From the NCBI GenBank assembly GCA_030646715.1, contig JAUSLJ010000042.1, forward strand, positions 186,001 to 250,000: a DNA stretch of 64,000 bases, read 5' to 3'. Within the stretch, counting starts at the first letter, position 1. Every line of letters starts with the position of its first letter. A program made the translations under genes and the position numbers. Positions 1-8,009 of the stretch are shown here, one piece after another. Below the pieces are notes generated by a model. It did no database searches and had not been told where the DNA came from. It saw only the letters and a list, made by a program, of their open reading frames with translations. Source of the DNA: Agitococcus sp. Its GTDB lineage: Bacteria > Pseudomonadota > Gammaproteobacteria > Pseudomonadales > Moraxellaceae.

Positions 1-1
1 T

Positions 2-82
2 TGGTACGATACCCACATTCCGATCGCCGACCAGTTATATGACCAACATCTTGAACAGCTCAAACAAGAGGGGCTACTGTAA
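2..82 (+). CDS. C-terminal end of a RelE/ParE-type toxin (partial)
   Basis: The first bases read in frame 2 as 26 residues ending in a TAA whose last A is the first base of the next ATG (TAATG overlap). The tail, with 'IPIADQLYDQHL' followed by 'LKQEG', resembles the C-terminus of RelE/ParE-like (phage Gp49-like) toxins that are encoded just before XRE antitoxins of the type found next. Toxins of this family are mRNA interferases or gyrase poisons; which one applies cannot be told from the tail. The identification rests on the partner gene and the short tail only. Confidence 0.5.
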   Translation, partial: WYDTHIPIADQLYDQHLEQLKQEGLL

Positions 83-429
83 TGGCTAAAAAATTCGCTG
101 AACTTCGTGCTCGTCTGCCTGCGGATTCGCAACAACGCGCCCATGAGCTTGCTCATACTATGATGCAAGAAATGCCGTTGCAAGAGTTGCGACAAGCGCG
201 TGGTTTATCTCAGAAAGTCATGGCCGAACTATTGCACGTTCAACAGCCTGCTATTGCCAAACTGGAAAAGCGCACTGATATGTATTTATCGACCTTGCGC
301 AGTCATATTGAGGCAATGGGCGGACAACTTGATGTGATTGCACGTTTTGCTGATGGTTCGGTACGCATTACTCATTTTGCTGATATTGATGGCTTAGGTG
401 ATGTTCATGCATCGTCAAGTATTGCATAG
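82..429 (+). CDS. XRE-family helix-turn-helix antitoxin
   Basis: This 115-residue protein has a central helix-turn-helix: 'LRQARGLSQKVMAELLHV' followed by 'QQPAIAKLEKRTD', about residues 37-68. That is typical of XRE antitoxins of HigA-like type II toxin-antitoxin modules. The ATG overlaps the stop of the preceding toxin-like gene, which implies translational coupling. Known members bind and neutralise the toxin and repress their own promoter through the HTH. The toxin-before-antitoxin order is the HigBA arrangement. Its stop codon is overlapped by a REP-like palindrome. Confidence 0.85.
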   Translation: MAKKFAELRARLPADSQQRAHELAHTMMQEMPLQELRQARGLSQKVMAELLHVQQPAIAKLEKRTDMYLSTLRSHIEAMGGQLDVIARFADGSVRITHFADIDGLGDVHASSSIA

Positions 430-449
430 GTGCGTGGTACGCACCCTAC
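429..449 (-). repeat. REP-like palindrome with GTAG head
   Basis: A 7-bp perfect stem (429-435 with 439-445, loop GGT) is followed on the plus strand by CCTAC. On the minus strand the unit therefore begins with GTAG and then the hairpin, the layout of REP elements mobilised by RAYT transposases. It overlaps the antitoxin stop codon and may also act as a weak 3' end for the toxin-antitoxin transcript. Confidence 0.5.
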
Positions 450-461
450 GTGATTGAGTGC

Positions 462-756
462 TTACTTTCTCTTTTTTGACGAGCTTGGATAAGTTTTTGT
501 GACAGTGGGTAATGGTTGACCTTTTACCCATTTGCTGGCTAATTCTTGCGCTTCATTTAATTGTGCGGTTGTAAGTTTTTTACTTAAATGGTCTCGATTA
601 TTCACAGATCTTTTATAACCATCTATGGCTGATTAGTTATAAAGCATATGGGCTAAGACTAAGTTTTTTGTAATACCTTCTCCATTTTCATACATTACGC
701 CAAGATTGTTGAGAGCGTTAGAATCCCCTTGAGTAGCGGCTTTACGAAACCAGTCT
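462..756 (-). pseudogene. Sel1-repeat protein remnant with in-frame stop
   Basis: Reading the minus strand, residues beginning 'DWFRKAATQGDSNALNNLGV' form a canonical Sel1 (TPR-like) repeat. The frame then meets a TAA at 633-635 (after 'AHMLYN'), in the place where Sel1 proteins normally have a codon such as TTA (Leu). Beyond the stop the same frame continues as a convincing family C-terminus ('AIDGYKRSVNNRDHLSKKL' and 'AQLNEAQELASKW') until a TAA at 462-464. The 5' part of the gene is missing: immediately upstream of the Sel1 similarity lies a REP-like pair at 757-846. Intact members are usually secreted or envelope-associated adaptor proteins. The gene has therefore suffered a nonsense change plus a 5' truncation or insertion. 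Confidence 0.75.
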
Positions 757-846
757 CGTAGCCCGCATGGAATGCGGGATAAACTTACGCCAAAATAACG
801 ACTTAGTGTTTGATGCAACCTGTACCCGTGTTGCACACGGGCTACA
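757..846. repeat. Inverted pair of GTAG-headed REP-like hairpins
   Basis: Two hairpins face each other: GTAG then a stem of 762-768 with 772-778, and on the other side a stem around 824-829 with 835-840 closed by CTAC. The outer ends are therefore GTAGCCCG and CGGGCTAC. This is the architecture of a bacterial interspersed mosaic element made of two inverted REPs. It sits exactly where the Sel1 remnant loses its 5' end. Confidence 0.55.
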
Positions 847-1050
847 ACTGATTTGATATAAGGCATTGATAATGCAAAATTTCCCAGTCGAAAATGCCAC
901 AAAACTGCCTAACTTAAAAGCTTTGTTACTTGAGCCGCCAGCAAAAGAGCTAACTATCCCTAAGCGAGGTAAACAAACTCGCCGCCTTACCCCACAACCT
1001 CATCTCCACCCAACTTACGACTAAATGTCCGTTAAGCACATATTAGACAA
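847..1050. other. Intergenic stretch without a supported gene
   Basis: About 200 bases lie between the REP pair and the terminator. A 50-codon plus-strand ORF (ATG 872 to TAA 1024) exists, but it has no recognisable domain and no ribosome-binding site, so I do not call it a gene. The segment could be remnant sequence from the same decay event that broke the Sel1 gene. Confidence 0.3.
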
Positions 1051-1051
1051 T

Positions 1052-1079
1052 AAAAAAGCAGCCATTAGGCTGCTTTTTT
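1052..1079 (-). terminator. Strong intrinsic terminator after the OmpA-type gene
   Basis: A perfect 12-bp stem (1052-1063 with 1068-1079, loop ATTA) has A6 on one side and T6 on the other, so it can end transcription in either direction. It lies 40 bases past the stop of the minus-strand OmpA-family gene. Confidence 0.85.
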
Positions 1080-1086
1080 ATGTTCA

Positions 1087-1110
1087 GTCTTTGGTAACAA
1101 TACCAAAGAC
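1087..1110 (-). terminator. Second hairpin at the OmpA-type 3' end
   Basis: A perfect 10-bp inverted repeat (1087-1096 with 1101-1110, loop ACAA) lies between the stop codon and the intrinsic terminator. It lacks its own T-run, so it is more likely a 3' mRNA-stabilising hairpin than a separate terminator. Confidence 0.5.
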
Positions 1111-1120
1111 TACTAGGCCG

Positions 1121-2575
1121 TTATTTAGCGTAGTTAATGATAATGTTCACTCGGCGGTTTTCTTGCTGACCTGCTGAACTACTATTATACGCAAAACGAC
1201 GCGACTGACCGAAGCCTTCTGCTGTTAAGCGTGAACGGGCAATGCCAAAATTATTGACTAAATAGTCAACCACATTTTGGGCGCGACGCTGAGACATTTC
1301 CATAGCCAATGCAGGTGTCGCTTGCAAATTGCCTGTGTGTCCTTCCACTGTTGCAGTAGTGGTTGGATTTGCTTTAAGAAACTTCGCCACTTTGCGTAGC
1401 TCACTATCGTACTGAGGTTTAACGTCAGCTTTGTCTTGGTCAAACTCCATATCCATCGCCATCGTCACTCTCGCTGGAACAACCGTCAGGCCTTCAACAT
1501 CCGTCGCACAAGCAATGACTGTGTCAATGCGTCTATTCTGACGTTTGCCTTCTTCAGTATTATTGTCCGCAATAGGGCGCGTATCACCATAACCTACTGC
1601 TGACAATCGGGATGGAGCAATCTTGAAGCTATTTTGGAGGTAACTAACGACACTCTCGGCACGATGTTGCGATAAGGCGATATTGTGTTCTGGCGCGCCG
1701 ACATTATCGGAGTGACCTTCGATAATCGCAGTAGTTTCAGGGTATTTCTGCAAGAAAGTACCGATGACAGCCAGTTTCTCACTTTCTTCACGCTGAATGT
1801 CGTCTTGGTTAATCTCAAACTGAATATCGAGAATGCTACAGTATTGTTGGCTCTGTGTAGTAGTGGCCGTGGGGCCAACGGTATTTGGCTCAGAGCTTGT
1901 TGATGAGTTCGTTGTTTTACCAAAACGATAAACTAAACCCAGTGAAAAAAGATCAACATCACCCAGATTACCGACAGCATCATCCAGTCGATACCTTTCA
2001 GCCTCCACACGCATGGCCAAAGACTCGGTAAGCGCATACTGAAGCCCTAAGCCAACTTTAACATTCGCGTTACGCTCGTGCATGCTGCTATTGGCGCTTA
2101 AGACATTGACCGCACCCGAACCTGCAAAAGCGTCTCTTGTTTGGGCGTAGCTCAGTCCTACTCGACCAAGAGCCGAAAGCTTTTCAGTCAAAGGCAAAAT
2201 ACCCACAGCATCGACATTACTGCCTCTCGCCTTCATTGTGCCGCTGAATACGCCTGCGGGCATGGTATTGGCGGTAAAGCCAAACTTGCCTAAATCAAAA
2301 AAACCGCCTTCAACGGCAAAATTTTTGTTGAATTGATAGCCGCCAAAGAGCTTGTAGCCCGTGTCACGCTTATCATCTTCGATAGAGGTGGTGGTAAAGC
2401 CATCGGCTGTCAGGCCATCTTTAATACGAGCGTCGTCAATTTTTGCTTTTGATTGGCCAATATTAGCACCGCCATACCATCCTAAATCGTCTGCACGAGC
2501 TACTGAACTGGTGATAATAGCGAGCGCGAGTAAGCTCAACGCACGAGGTGTTGTTACAAGTTTCATTGTTTTCAT
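1121..2575 (-). CDS. OmpA-family outer-membrane protein with two peptidoglycan-binding domains
   Basis: This 484-residue protein has a signal peptide (residues 1-28, ending 'SSVARA'). An OmpA-type eight-strand barrel follows (about 33-220, from 'WYGGANIGQSKA' to 'LGLVYRFGK'), then two consecutive OmpA_C domains (about 245-350 and 370-480). The barrel should sit in the outer membrane and the C-terminal domains bind peptidoglycan in the periplasm. Domain 1 keeps the usual 'GHSDN' and 'QNRRID' contacts for diaminopimelate. Domain 2 reads 'GHTGN', with Gly where the family has the ligand-binding Asp, although 'QENRRV' is kept. The ATG at 2575 has GAGA six bases upstream. The gene is followed by a hairpin and a strong terminator and is probably monocistronic. 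Confidence 0.9.
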   Translation of the reverse strand: MKTMKLVTTPRALSLLALAIITSSVARADDLGWYGGANIGQSKAKIDDARIKDGLTADGFTTTSIEDDKRDTGYKLFGGYQFNKNFAVEGGFFDLGKFGFTANTMPAGVFSGTMKARGSNVDAVGILPLTEKLSALGRVGLSYAQTRDAFAGSGAVNVLSANSSMHERNANVKVGLGLQYALTESLAMRVEAERYRLDDAVGNLGDVDLFSLGLVYRFGKTTNSSTSSEPNTVGPTATTTQSQQYCSILDIQFEINQDDIQREESEKLAVIGTFLQKYPETTAIIEGHSDNVGAPEHNIALSQHRAESVVSYLQNSFKIAPSRLSAVGYGDTRPIADNNTEEGKRQNRRIDTVIACATDVEGLTVVPARVTMAMDMEFDQDKADVKPQYDSELRKVAKFLKANPTTTATVEGHTGNLQATPALAMEMSQRRAQNVVDYLVNNFGIARSRLTAEGFGQSRRFAYNSSSAGQQENRRVNIIINYAK

Positions 2576-2685
2576 GTTTTTCTCAAGAAAAGCTGTTCGC
2601 AGCTTTGATGCTTGTTGCCTTAATGCAACTAAGTGATATTTAGCGGTTGGTTCTATCTGCTCTAGACCGCAGCAGATAGGGGAAA

Positions 2686-2712
2686 AGGTCGGTAACAGCG
2701 TGCTACCGACCT
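2686..2712 (-). terminator. Intrinsic terminator after the ice-binding-like gene
   Basis: A 9-bp perfect stem (2686-2694 with 2704-2712) is followed in the minus direction by TTTTCC. It lies just past the stop at 2724. A second inverted repeat (ATCTGCT with AGCAGAT, 2655-2678) lies beyond it. Confidence 0.7.
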
Positions 2713-2723
2713 CTTATTGACTC

Positions 2724-4643
2724 TTACGGTGCGGGAACATTGATGACAGTATTCACCAATGTTACTGAAGCGCCTAAGGATAATGCTCTGCCGTTTAAGG
2801 TCACTACGGCCACATTACCGCTGGTCGAGATGGTAACCCCATCTTGAGCGATAATGGTGCCTGCCATCGTGCCACCACCGCCAGCATTGATCGTTGCCGC
2901 AGTGCCGACTTGCCAGAAGACATTTTTGGCTTGCGCGCCATTAATCAAAACAATGCTTTGCGGAAAGGCTGCGCCTGGGCCACCGACAGTGAGTGTTGAT
3001 GCCATTTGGAACACCCATGTTGCATTGCTGTTACCTTGAGCATCAAGGGTCAAATCGCCACCTTGAATCTTGAACGAACCCGCAGCAGCAGTATAAACAC
3101 CTGGTGCTAAAACCAGATTTGCCAAACTTCCTGCACCTGAATCCGAACCGCTCGGCTTAGCAACCAAGGCGTTATAGGCAGTTAAAGCATCCGCACGCGC
3201 TTTTGTTGCGACAGAGAAAGTTAATGCTGTTCCTTCCGAAGGACAGCCAACGGTAGGAGGAGGTGCAGCCGTATAGATCAGACCATTTACCGTACCCTTA
3301 TTGGAGCCAGTTTCGGTGTAGATACATTGTGGCGTCATATCGTGGAATCCCGTGACAGCGGTGGAAACAGCCGTTGTGCCAATATCACCATTAATAACGG
3401 TTAAAATGCCTTGGTTGGTCATACCCGCTGAGCCACCAAATGTGCCGAACGCTGCTGCTGCACCTAAAGCAATAGGTGGAACAGGTGAACATGACAACGC
3501 ACTGGCAGTGGTAAATGTCCAAGTTTTCTTAGTGGTTAGCGCATTACCCGCCAAATCTTTGACGCCAGTTTTTAATGTGGCGGTGTAGTTAGTGGCAGGC
3601 AATAGATCTAAGGTAGGGTTAAACGTAGCGACTTTATTCAGCGCATTGTAAGTGACACTGCCATCAAGCAACGTGTTAACACCTGTGACCTGTAAGGTAA
3701 AGGTATCACTGGTGATCGTCGATGAATCCATCGTTTCATTAAAGGCGACATTCACTTTATCTTGAGGACAGCTAGTCACAGATAGATTTGCTGGATTGAC
3801 CAAGGTAACGAGTGGTGGAGTAACATCAGAAGCAGCACCCGTGGTAAACGTCCAAACAAAGTTGCTTGCTGCGGGTAATGCGGCGGCACTTCCTGCCAAT
3901 GCATTGCCTGCTAAGTCTTCGGCACCCGTGGTAACGGTTGCTGTAAACAAAGTATTGGCAGGCAAAGTTGAAGGTGTTGTCGGCGTAAATGTTGCAATTC
4001 TTGAATCCACAGCATAGGTCACTGTACCAACAACAGGCGTGCTATTAGGCCCTTTTAAGGTAAAGGTACTGGCCTTTATGGTTGTCGGATCCATGTCTTC
4101 ACTAAAAGTCGCAATCACTTTGGCGTTAAATGCAACATTAGTAGCGCCTGCAACAGGAACTTCCAAAGTGACTACAGGTCTAGTGATATCAGGCGCGACA
4201 CCTGTGACGAACGACCATGCAACGTTTTTCACCAATGTCAAACCAACAGTATCTGCAACTTTAGTTGATAGAGTGGCAGTACATGTTGTTTGAGGAGGAA
4301 GGCTGCTAGATGGCGCAAAGGTTGCCACATGACTTGAGGCTACGTAGCTGACTGTACCCGCAATCGCTGAACCCGCTGGGCACGCGACAGTGAAGGAAGA
4401 GGTATTAATTGTTGCTGAAGCCATATCCTTGCTGAATGTGGCGGTAATTCTGCTATTAATTGCCACGTCAGCGGCAATGGGGGTTTTTGCTAAAGGGACG
4501 GTTGTTGTTACCGTAGGTGCCAGTAAGGCGATTCCGCTTGTTCCTAAAATGGGGTCTTTCTCACCACATCCTACAACCAATGCACTTAACAGCAATGGCG
4601 TGAGCCACGCCAACGTAGTGGAGCAGCTCTCTTTGTTCTTCAT
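2724..4643 (-). CDS. Ice-binding-like (DUF3494) lipoprotein with three SbsA-type Ig domains
   Basis: This 639-residue protein begins with a lipoprotein signal (lipobox 'LVVGC', Cys near residue 26). Three Big_5/SbsA-type Ig-like repeats follow (about 45-150, 153-270 and 275-385), each with the marks 'NVAFN' or 'ATFSEDMD' and ending 'WTFTT'. The last 240 residues are a DUF3494 domain ('GAAAAFGTFGGSAGMTNQG', 'ARADALTAYNAL', 'APGVYTAAAGSFKI'). Crystal structures of DUF3494 proteins are beta-solenoids, and several bind ice. Many non-polar bacteria carry them as adhesin modules, so ice binding is not certain. As a lipoprotein with an Ig stalk it is probably displayed at the outer membrane. No partner genes are adjacent. 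Confidence 0.85.
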   Translation of the reverse strand: MKNKESCSTTLAWLTPLLLSALVVGCGEKDPILGTSGIALLAPTVTTTVPLAKTPIAADVAINSRITATFSKDMASATINTSSFTVACPAGSAIAGTVSYVASSHVATFAPSSSLPPQTTCTATLSTKVADTVGLTLVKNVAWSFVTGVAPDITRPVVTLEVPVAGATNVAFNAKVIATFSEDMDPTTIKASTFTLKGPNSTPVVGTVTYAVDSRIATFTPTTPSTLPANTLFTATVTTGAEDLAGNALAGSAAALPAASNFVWTFTTGAASDVTPPLVTLVNPANLSVTSCPQDKVNVAFNETMDSSTITSDTFTLQVTGVNTLLDGSVTYNALNKVATFNPTLDLLPATNYTATLKTGVKDLAGNALTTKKTWTFTTASALSCSPVPPIALGAAAAFGTFGGSAGMTNQGILTVINGDIGTTAVSTAVTGFHDMTPQCIYTETGSNKGTVNGLIYTAAPPPTVGCPSEGTALTFSVATKARADALTAYNALVAKPSGSDSGAGSLANLVLAPGVYTAAAGSFKIQGGDLTLDAQGNSNATWVFQMASTLTVGGPGAAFPQSIVLINGAQAKNVFWQVGTAATINAGGGGTMAGTIIAQDGVTISTSGNVAVVTLNGRALSLGASVTLVNTVINVPAP

Positions 4644-5157
4644 TATCTACAATCCTGTCTAATATTTGATCACCATTAGAATCTTCAATATTTGCTTTGA
4701 TTAAACATCTTACGTCGTTTTAATGCGCACGATTTCTTGCCAAAGAATACTAATGACTATGATCGAGGGTAAGTGTACGCTCAATTAACACGAAGACACA
4801 TAAACAGTACAAATATTAATGCGCTATATGTTGACAAGAAGTGATTTTATTGATCAATAAAACTAAGAGTGGGTTGGCTAGAAAACAACCTACAAAAAGC
4901 TATGCTTCCCAATGATACCAATCCTTACGGGACGAGACGTAATTGACGAATAGCTTGCGGAAGACCCTATTTGAACCCAGCAATGTGGTGAGTTTTTATG
5001 GGAAATATCGCCTAAAAATTAAGCGATTTTTATCCAATAGGAGTAGAAAACCATCAAATACATCACTAATGACACGGCTGTTTAAGCCTAACTTTGCTAT
5101 CTTGGCGTAAGATGACAAATTTCGGCGCACAATCCTACCTCACAGCGACTTTTTAGA
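4644..5157. other. Long intergenic region without a supported gene
   Basis: Over 500 bases separate the ice-binding-like gene from the repeat at 5158 and leuA. I see no credible ORF or RNA gene. The part next to 4643 must hold the promoter of that gene. The rest, with A+T-rich and G+C-richer patches in alternation, may be decayed sequence. Confidence 0.4.
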
Positions 5158-5250
5158 ACTTACGCGGTTATCGCTTATTTGTTCGCACTTCAGACGTCTG
5201 CAACGTCTTTATGCTCACAAAACGCGCTAATTCCAATAAAATGTGTAAGT
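5158..5250. repeat. MITE-like 93-bp element with ACTTAC/GTAAGT ends
   Basis: The segment starts ACTTACGCGG and ends TGTGTAAGT, giving short terminal inverted repeats, and has an internal inverted repeat (AGACG with CGTCT around 5193-5209). Its reverse complement shares GCGNGTTTTGTG and TGCGAACAAAT, in the same order, with an element at 60241-60309. Its ATAACCGCGTAAGT end recurs at 44554-44567. Confidence 0.5.
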
Positions 5251-5278
5251 CCTAAGTCAGTATGCTTCTAGGCTTGGA

Positions 5279-6967
5279 TTATCCAACCGCTTTAAAGTCT
5301 GTTTGCCCAATCGTCCGATTAACCCCACTCACCAACGCCTGAATCGACGCGCTAATCATATTGCTATCAATCCCAACGCCATAACACGCACCCGTTACCC
5401 CTTGTTGTGTCATTTCCATAAAGGTACAGGCTTGCGCATTTGCACCATCGACATCGGCATTCATCGAGCGTTCTTCGTAGCTGCGTACTTGCACATAAAT
5501 ACCTGCACCATGCAAGGCGTTTACTGCCGCTTCAATCGGGCCATTGCCATAACCCGTTAACACTTGCGTCACGCCATGAATATCCACCACCAAACGAATG
5601 CCTTGGTTTTTGCCGTGTTCAAACAAATGATATTCGCGGTAGCAAACGGGCGTATTACGCTGTAAATAGGTTTGGCTAAACAACTGCCAGATTTGTTGAG
5701 CACTGATTTCGCCGCCTACGCTGTCGGTATGTTGTTGCACCACGCCCGAAAACTCGACTTGCAAACGACGCGGCATCACCACGCCATAGCTATTTTCTAA
5801 CAAATACGCCACGCCACCTTTACCCGATTGGCTATTAACACGAATCACCGAATCATAACTACGGCCAACATCGGCAGGGTCTATCGGCAAATAGGGCATA
5901 TTCCAATAGCCCTCCGCTTGTTGCACCGAAAAACCTTTTTTAATCGCGTCTTGGTGTGAGCCAGAAAACGCGGTAAACACCAAATCACCGACATAAGGAT
6001 GACGCGGATGAATCGGTAATTGCGTGCAATGCTCAACCGTACGCGCGACGGTGTCGATGTCAGAAAAATCCAAATTTGGCGTAATGCCTTGGCTATACAA
6101 ATTCAACGCCAAAGTCACTAAATCGACATTACCCGTCCGTTCACCATGACCAAACAAACAACCTTCAACCCGTTCCGCGCCTGCCATCAAGCCTAATTCA
6201 GTGGCAGCAACGGCAGTGCCTCGGTCATTGTGGGGATGCAAACTGATAATCACGCTATCCCGACGCGCCAAGTGACGATCCATCCATTCAATTTGATCGG
6301 CATAAACATTCGGTGTTGCCACTTCAACGGTGGCAGGCAAATTCAAAATGACTTTATTGCTTGGCGTTGCACCCCATGTTTCAGTGACGGCATCACACAC
6401 TTCTTTGGCAAAATCCAATTCGGTGGCGGTAAAGGTTTCGGGACTATATTCCAATTGCCATTCGGTTGATGGTTGCTCTGCCGCCAATTGTTTAATCAAC
6501 GACACGGCATTGACGGCCATTTCCACCACTTTCCGTTTGCTCATATTAAATACAATATCGCGGAACGGTTGCGAGGTGGCATTATAGACATGAACAATGG
6601 CACGTTTAGCACCGCGTAAAGACTCCATCGTCCGACGAATCAAATGCTCACGCGCTTGCGTTAAGACAATAATCGTTACGTCATTGGGAATATGACCATC
6701 TTCAATTAAGGTACGAACAAAATCAAAATCGGTTTGCGAAGCCGATGGAAAAGACACTTCAATCTCTTTAAAGCCGATTTGGCACAACATTTTAAACATC
6801 TGCATTTTGCGCGCGCCATTCATTGGCTCAAATAACGATTGATTGCCATCACGCAAATCGGTACTCATCCAAATCGGGGCTTGGGTAATGGTACGGCTTG
6901 GCCATTGACGGTCTGGCAAGTTAATCGCAGGAAAAGCGCGGTATTTGCTAGAAGGATTTTTTAACAT
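5279..6967 (-). CDS. leuA: 2-isopropylmalate synthase (LeuA, long type-2 form)
   Basis: LeuA condenses acetyl-CoA with 2-oxoisovalerate, the first committed step of leucine synthesis. At 562 residues with the start '[12 protein letters not shown]' it belongs to the long LeuA2 branch, not the roughly 520-residue enteric form. Visible catalytic features are '[11 protein letters not shown]' (metal- and substrate-binding Arg-Asp near residue 38) and the metal-binding 'HPHND' near residue 245. The C-terminal about 130 residues form the LeuA dimer/regulatory domain that confers leucine feedback in the family. The gene is divergent from an Lrp-type regulator with a gap of about 150 bases, which suggests leucine-responsive control. 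No other leu genes are nearby. Confidence 0.95.
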   Translation of the reverse strand: MLKNPSSKYRAFPAINLPDRQWPSRTITQAPIWMSTDLRDGNQSLFEPMNGARKMQMFKMLCQIGFKEIEVSFPSASQTDFDFVRTLIEDGHIPNDVTIIVLTQAREHLIRRTMESLRGAKRAIVHVYNATSQPFRDIVFNMSKRKVVEMAVNAVSLIKQLAAEQPSTEWQLEYSPETFTATELDFAKEVCDAVTETWGATPSNKVILNLPATVEVATPNVYADQIEWMDRHLARRDSVIISLHPHNDRGTAVAATELGLMAGAERVEGCLFGHGERTGNVDLVTLALNLYSQGITPNLDFSDIDTVARTVEHCTQLPIHPRHPYVGDLVFTAFSGSHQDAIKKGFSVQQAEGYWNMPYLPIDPADVGRSYDSVIRVNSQSGKGGVAYLLENSYGVVMPRRLQVEFSGVVQQHTDSVGGEISAQQIWQLFSQTYLQRNTPVCYREYHLFEHGKNQGIRLVVDIHGVTQVLTGYGNGPIEAAVNALHGAGIYVQVRSYEERSMNADVDGANAQACTFMEMTQQGVTGACYGVGIDSNMISASIQALVSGVNRTIGQTDFKAVG

Positions 6968-7121
6968 GATGCGTGTCCAATAATAGGTTTTTGCTTGTCA
7001 TCATCATAAGAAAAATCAGTTAGCAGGGGATTGCGAGTTGTGTTGATTTTTAATGATTATTGGCAATAAAATAGCGTTAAATTTGTTATAGTTGGCTTTT
7101 AATGCTAAAAATCCGTATATT

Positions 7122-7586
7122 ATGACCTTAGACCGCTACGACCGCCACATTCTCGACCTGTTACAACAAGACAGCAGAATCAGCAACCAAGACCTTGCCG
7201 ATAAAATTGGCCTAACCCCATCCCCCTGTTTACGACGAGTAAAAACCCTCGAAGACGCAGGCTTTATTACTGCGTATCGCGCCTTAGTGGATGCGCGTAA
7301 ATTGGGTTTGACGTTGATGGCGTTAATTCATATTTCGATGGATCAACATACGCCCGAACGCTTTCAGCATTTTGAAGCCAGTATTGTTGATATTCCCGAA
7401 GTGTTAGAGTGTTTATTGATTACAGGACAATCGGCAGATTATCAGTTGAAAGTGGTGGTGAAAGACATGGATGCCTATCAGGAATTATTGCTCAATCGAC
7501 TGACCCGTATTACGGGCGTAACGGGCGTACATAGCAGTTTTGTCTTGCGGCGAGTGGTGGATAGAACGGCGTTGCCAGTTGTTTGA
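7122..7586 (+). CDS. Lrp/AsnC-family transcriptional regulator
   Basis: This 154-residue protein begins 'MTLDRYDRHILDLLQQDS'. It has an N-terminal winged HTH ('ISNQDLADKIGLTPSPCLRR', about residues 20-40) and a C-terminal RAM ligand-binding domain. The ATG at 7122 is preferred over an in-frame TTG at 7092 because family members begin with this Met-(x)n-LDRYDR pattern. Lrp proteins form octamers that sense amino acids and wrap DNA. A possible promoter (TTGATT at 7043, TAAAAT at 7067, 18-base spacer) lies upstream. Its divergent position next to leuA makes leuA the likely target; this is inference. Confidence 0.9.
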   Translation: MTLDRYDRHILDLLQQDSRISNQDLADKIGLTPSPCLRRVKTLEDAGFITAYRALVDARKLGLTLMALIHISMDQHTPERFQHFEASIVDIPEVLECLLITGQSADYQLKVVVKDMDAYQELLLNRLTRITGVTGVHSSFVLRRVVDRTALPVV

Positions 7587-7598
7587 TGAGTGAAAAAT

Positions 7599-7973
7599 AT
7601 GTCATCGTTGATTTATTTAAGCCATAAAAATGATGAAGTAATTTTAGATAAAGACTTTCAGTTTGTTGTGCTACACAACGGCTTAAATTTACTCTCTGAA
7701 TCGACGTATCGTTTAATGATGGGGCAGTTGGCAGATATTTGCCAAACCGAAAAACAAGTGTCCATCGCATTATTGAGGCGATGGCTTAATGCAGTTGAGC
7801 AAGAGTTAACAGGTGGTTTTTGCCGTTTTGATGCGTGTGATTATATTATCGAAAATGTCAATGCGGATAGTTTCGTGGCGAGTTATTTTATTCCCACATT
7901 AACGTCCATTCATCACCTACTCAATCTTGCGGAGCAAGAGCAGTATTTATTTTTGGACAGTTGTTGTGTCTGA
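7599..7973 (+). CDS. Hypothetical protein
   Basis: This 124-residue soluble, acidic protein was not recognised. It has no signal peptide or membrane segment, and its C-terminal 'DSCCV' has adjacent cysteines. It starts 12 bases after the Lrp-like gene and is probably cotranscribed with it. The ATG at 7599 is preferred over a GTG at 7590. A hairpin that includes the stop codon follows. The even codon usage and conserved spacing suggest a real gene, but no function can be given. Confidence 0.6.
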   Translation: MSSLIYLSHKNDEVILDKDFQFVVLHNGLNLLSESTYRLMMGQLADICQTEKQVSIALLRRWLNAVEQELTGGFCRFDACDYIIENVNADSFVASYFIPTLTSIHHLLNLAEQEQYLFLDSCCV

Positions 7974-7994
7974 GCCAAGTAACGACTTGGCTCA
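7971..7994 (+). terminator. Hairpin at the 3' end of the lrp transcript
   Basis: A perfect 10-bp stem (7971-7980 with 7985-7994, loop AACG) overlaps the stop codon of the hypothetical gene. It has no strong T-run. Because the next gene is convergent, it may serve both transcripts. Confidence 0.5.
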
Positions 7995-8009
7995 GCTGTC
8001 ACGATGTTT

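Noticed and set aside
872-1024. 50-codon ORF after the REP pair
   Set aside because: No recognisable similarity or translation signal; kept only as part of an intergenic note.
6968-7121. T-box or leader-peptide attenuator for leuA
   Set aside because: The gap is short and shows no Leu-codon-rich ORF and no antiterminator-terminator pair.
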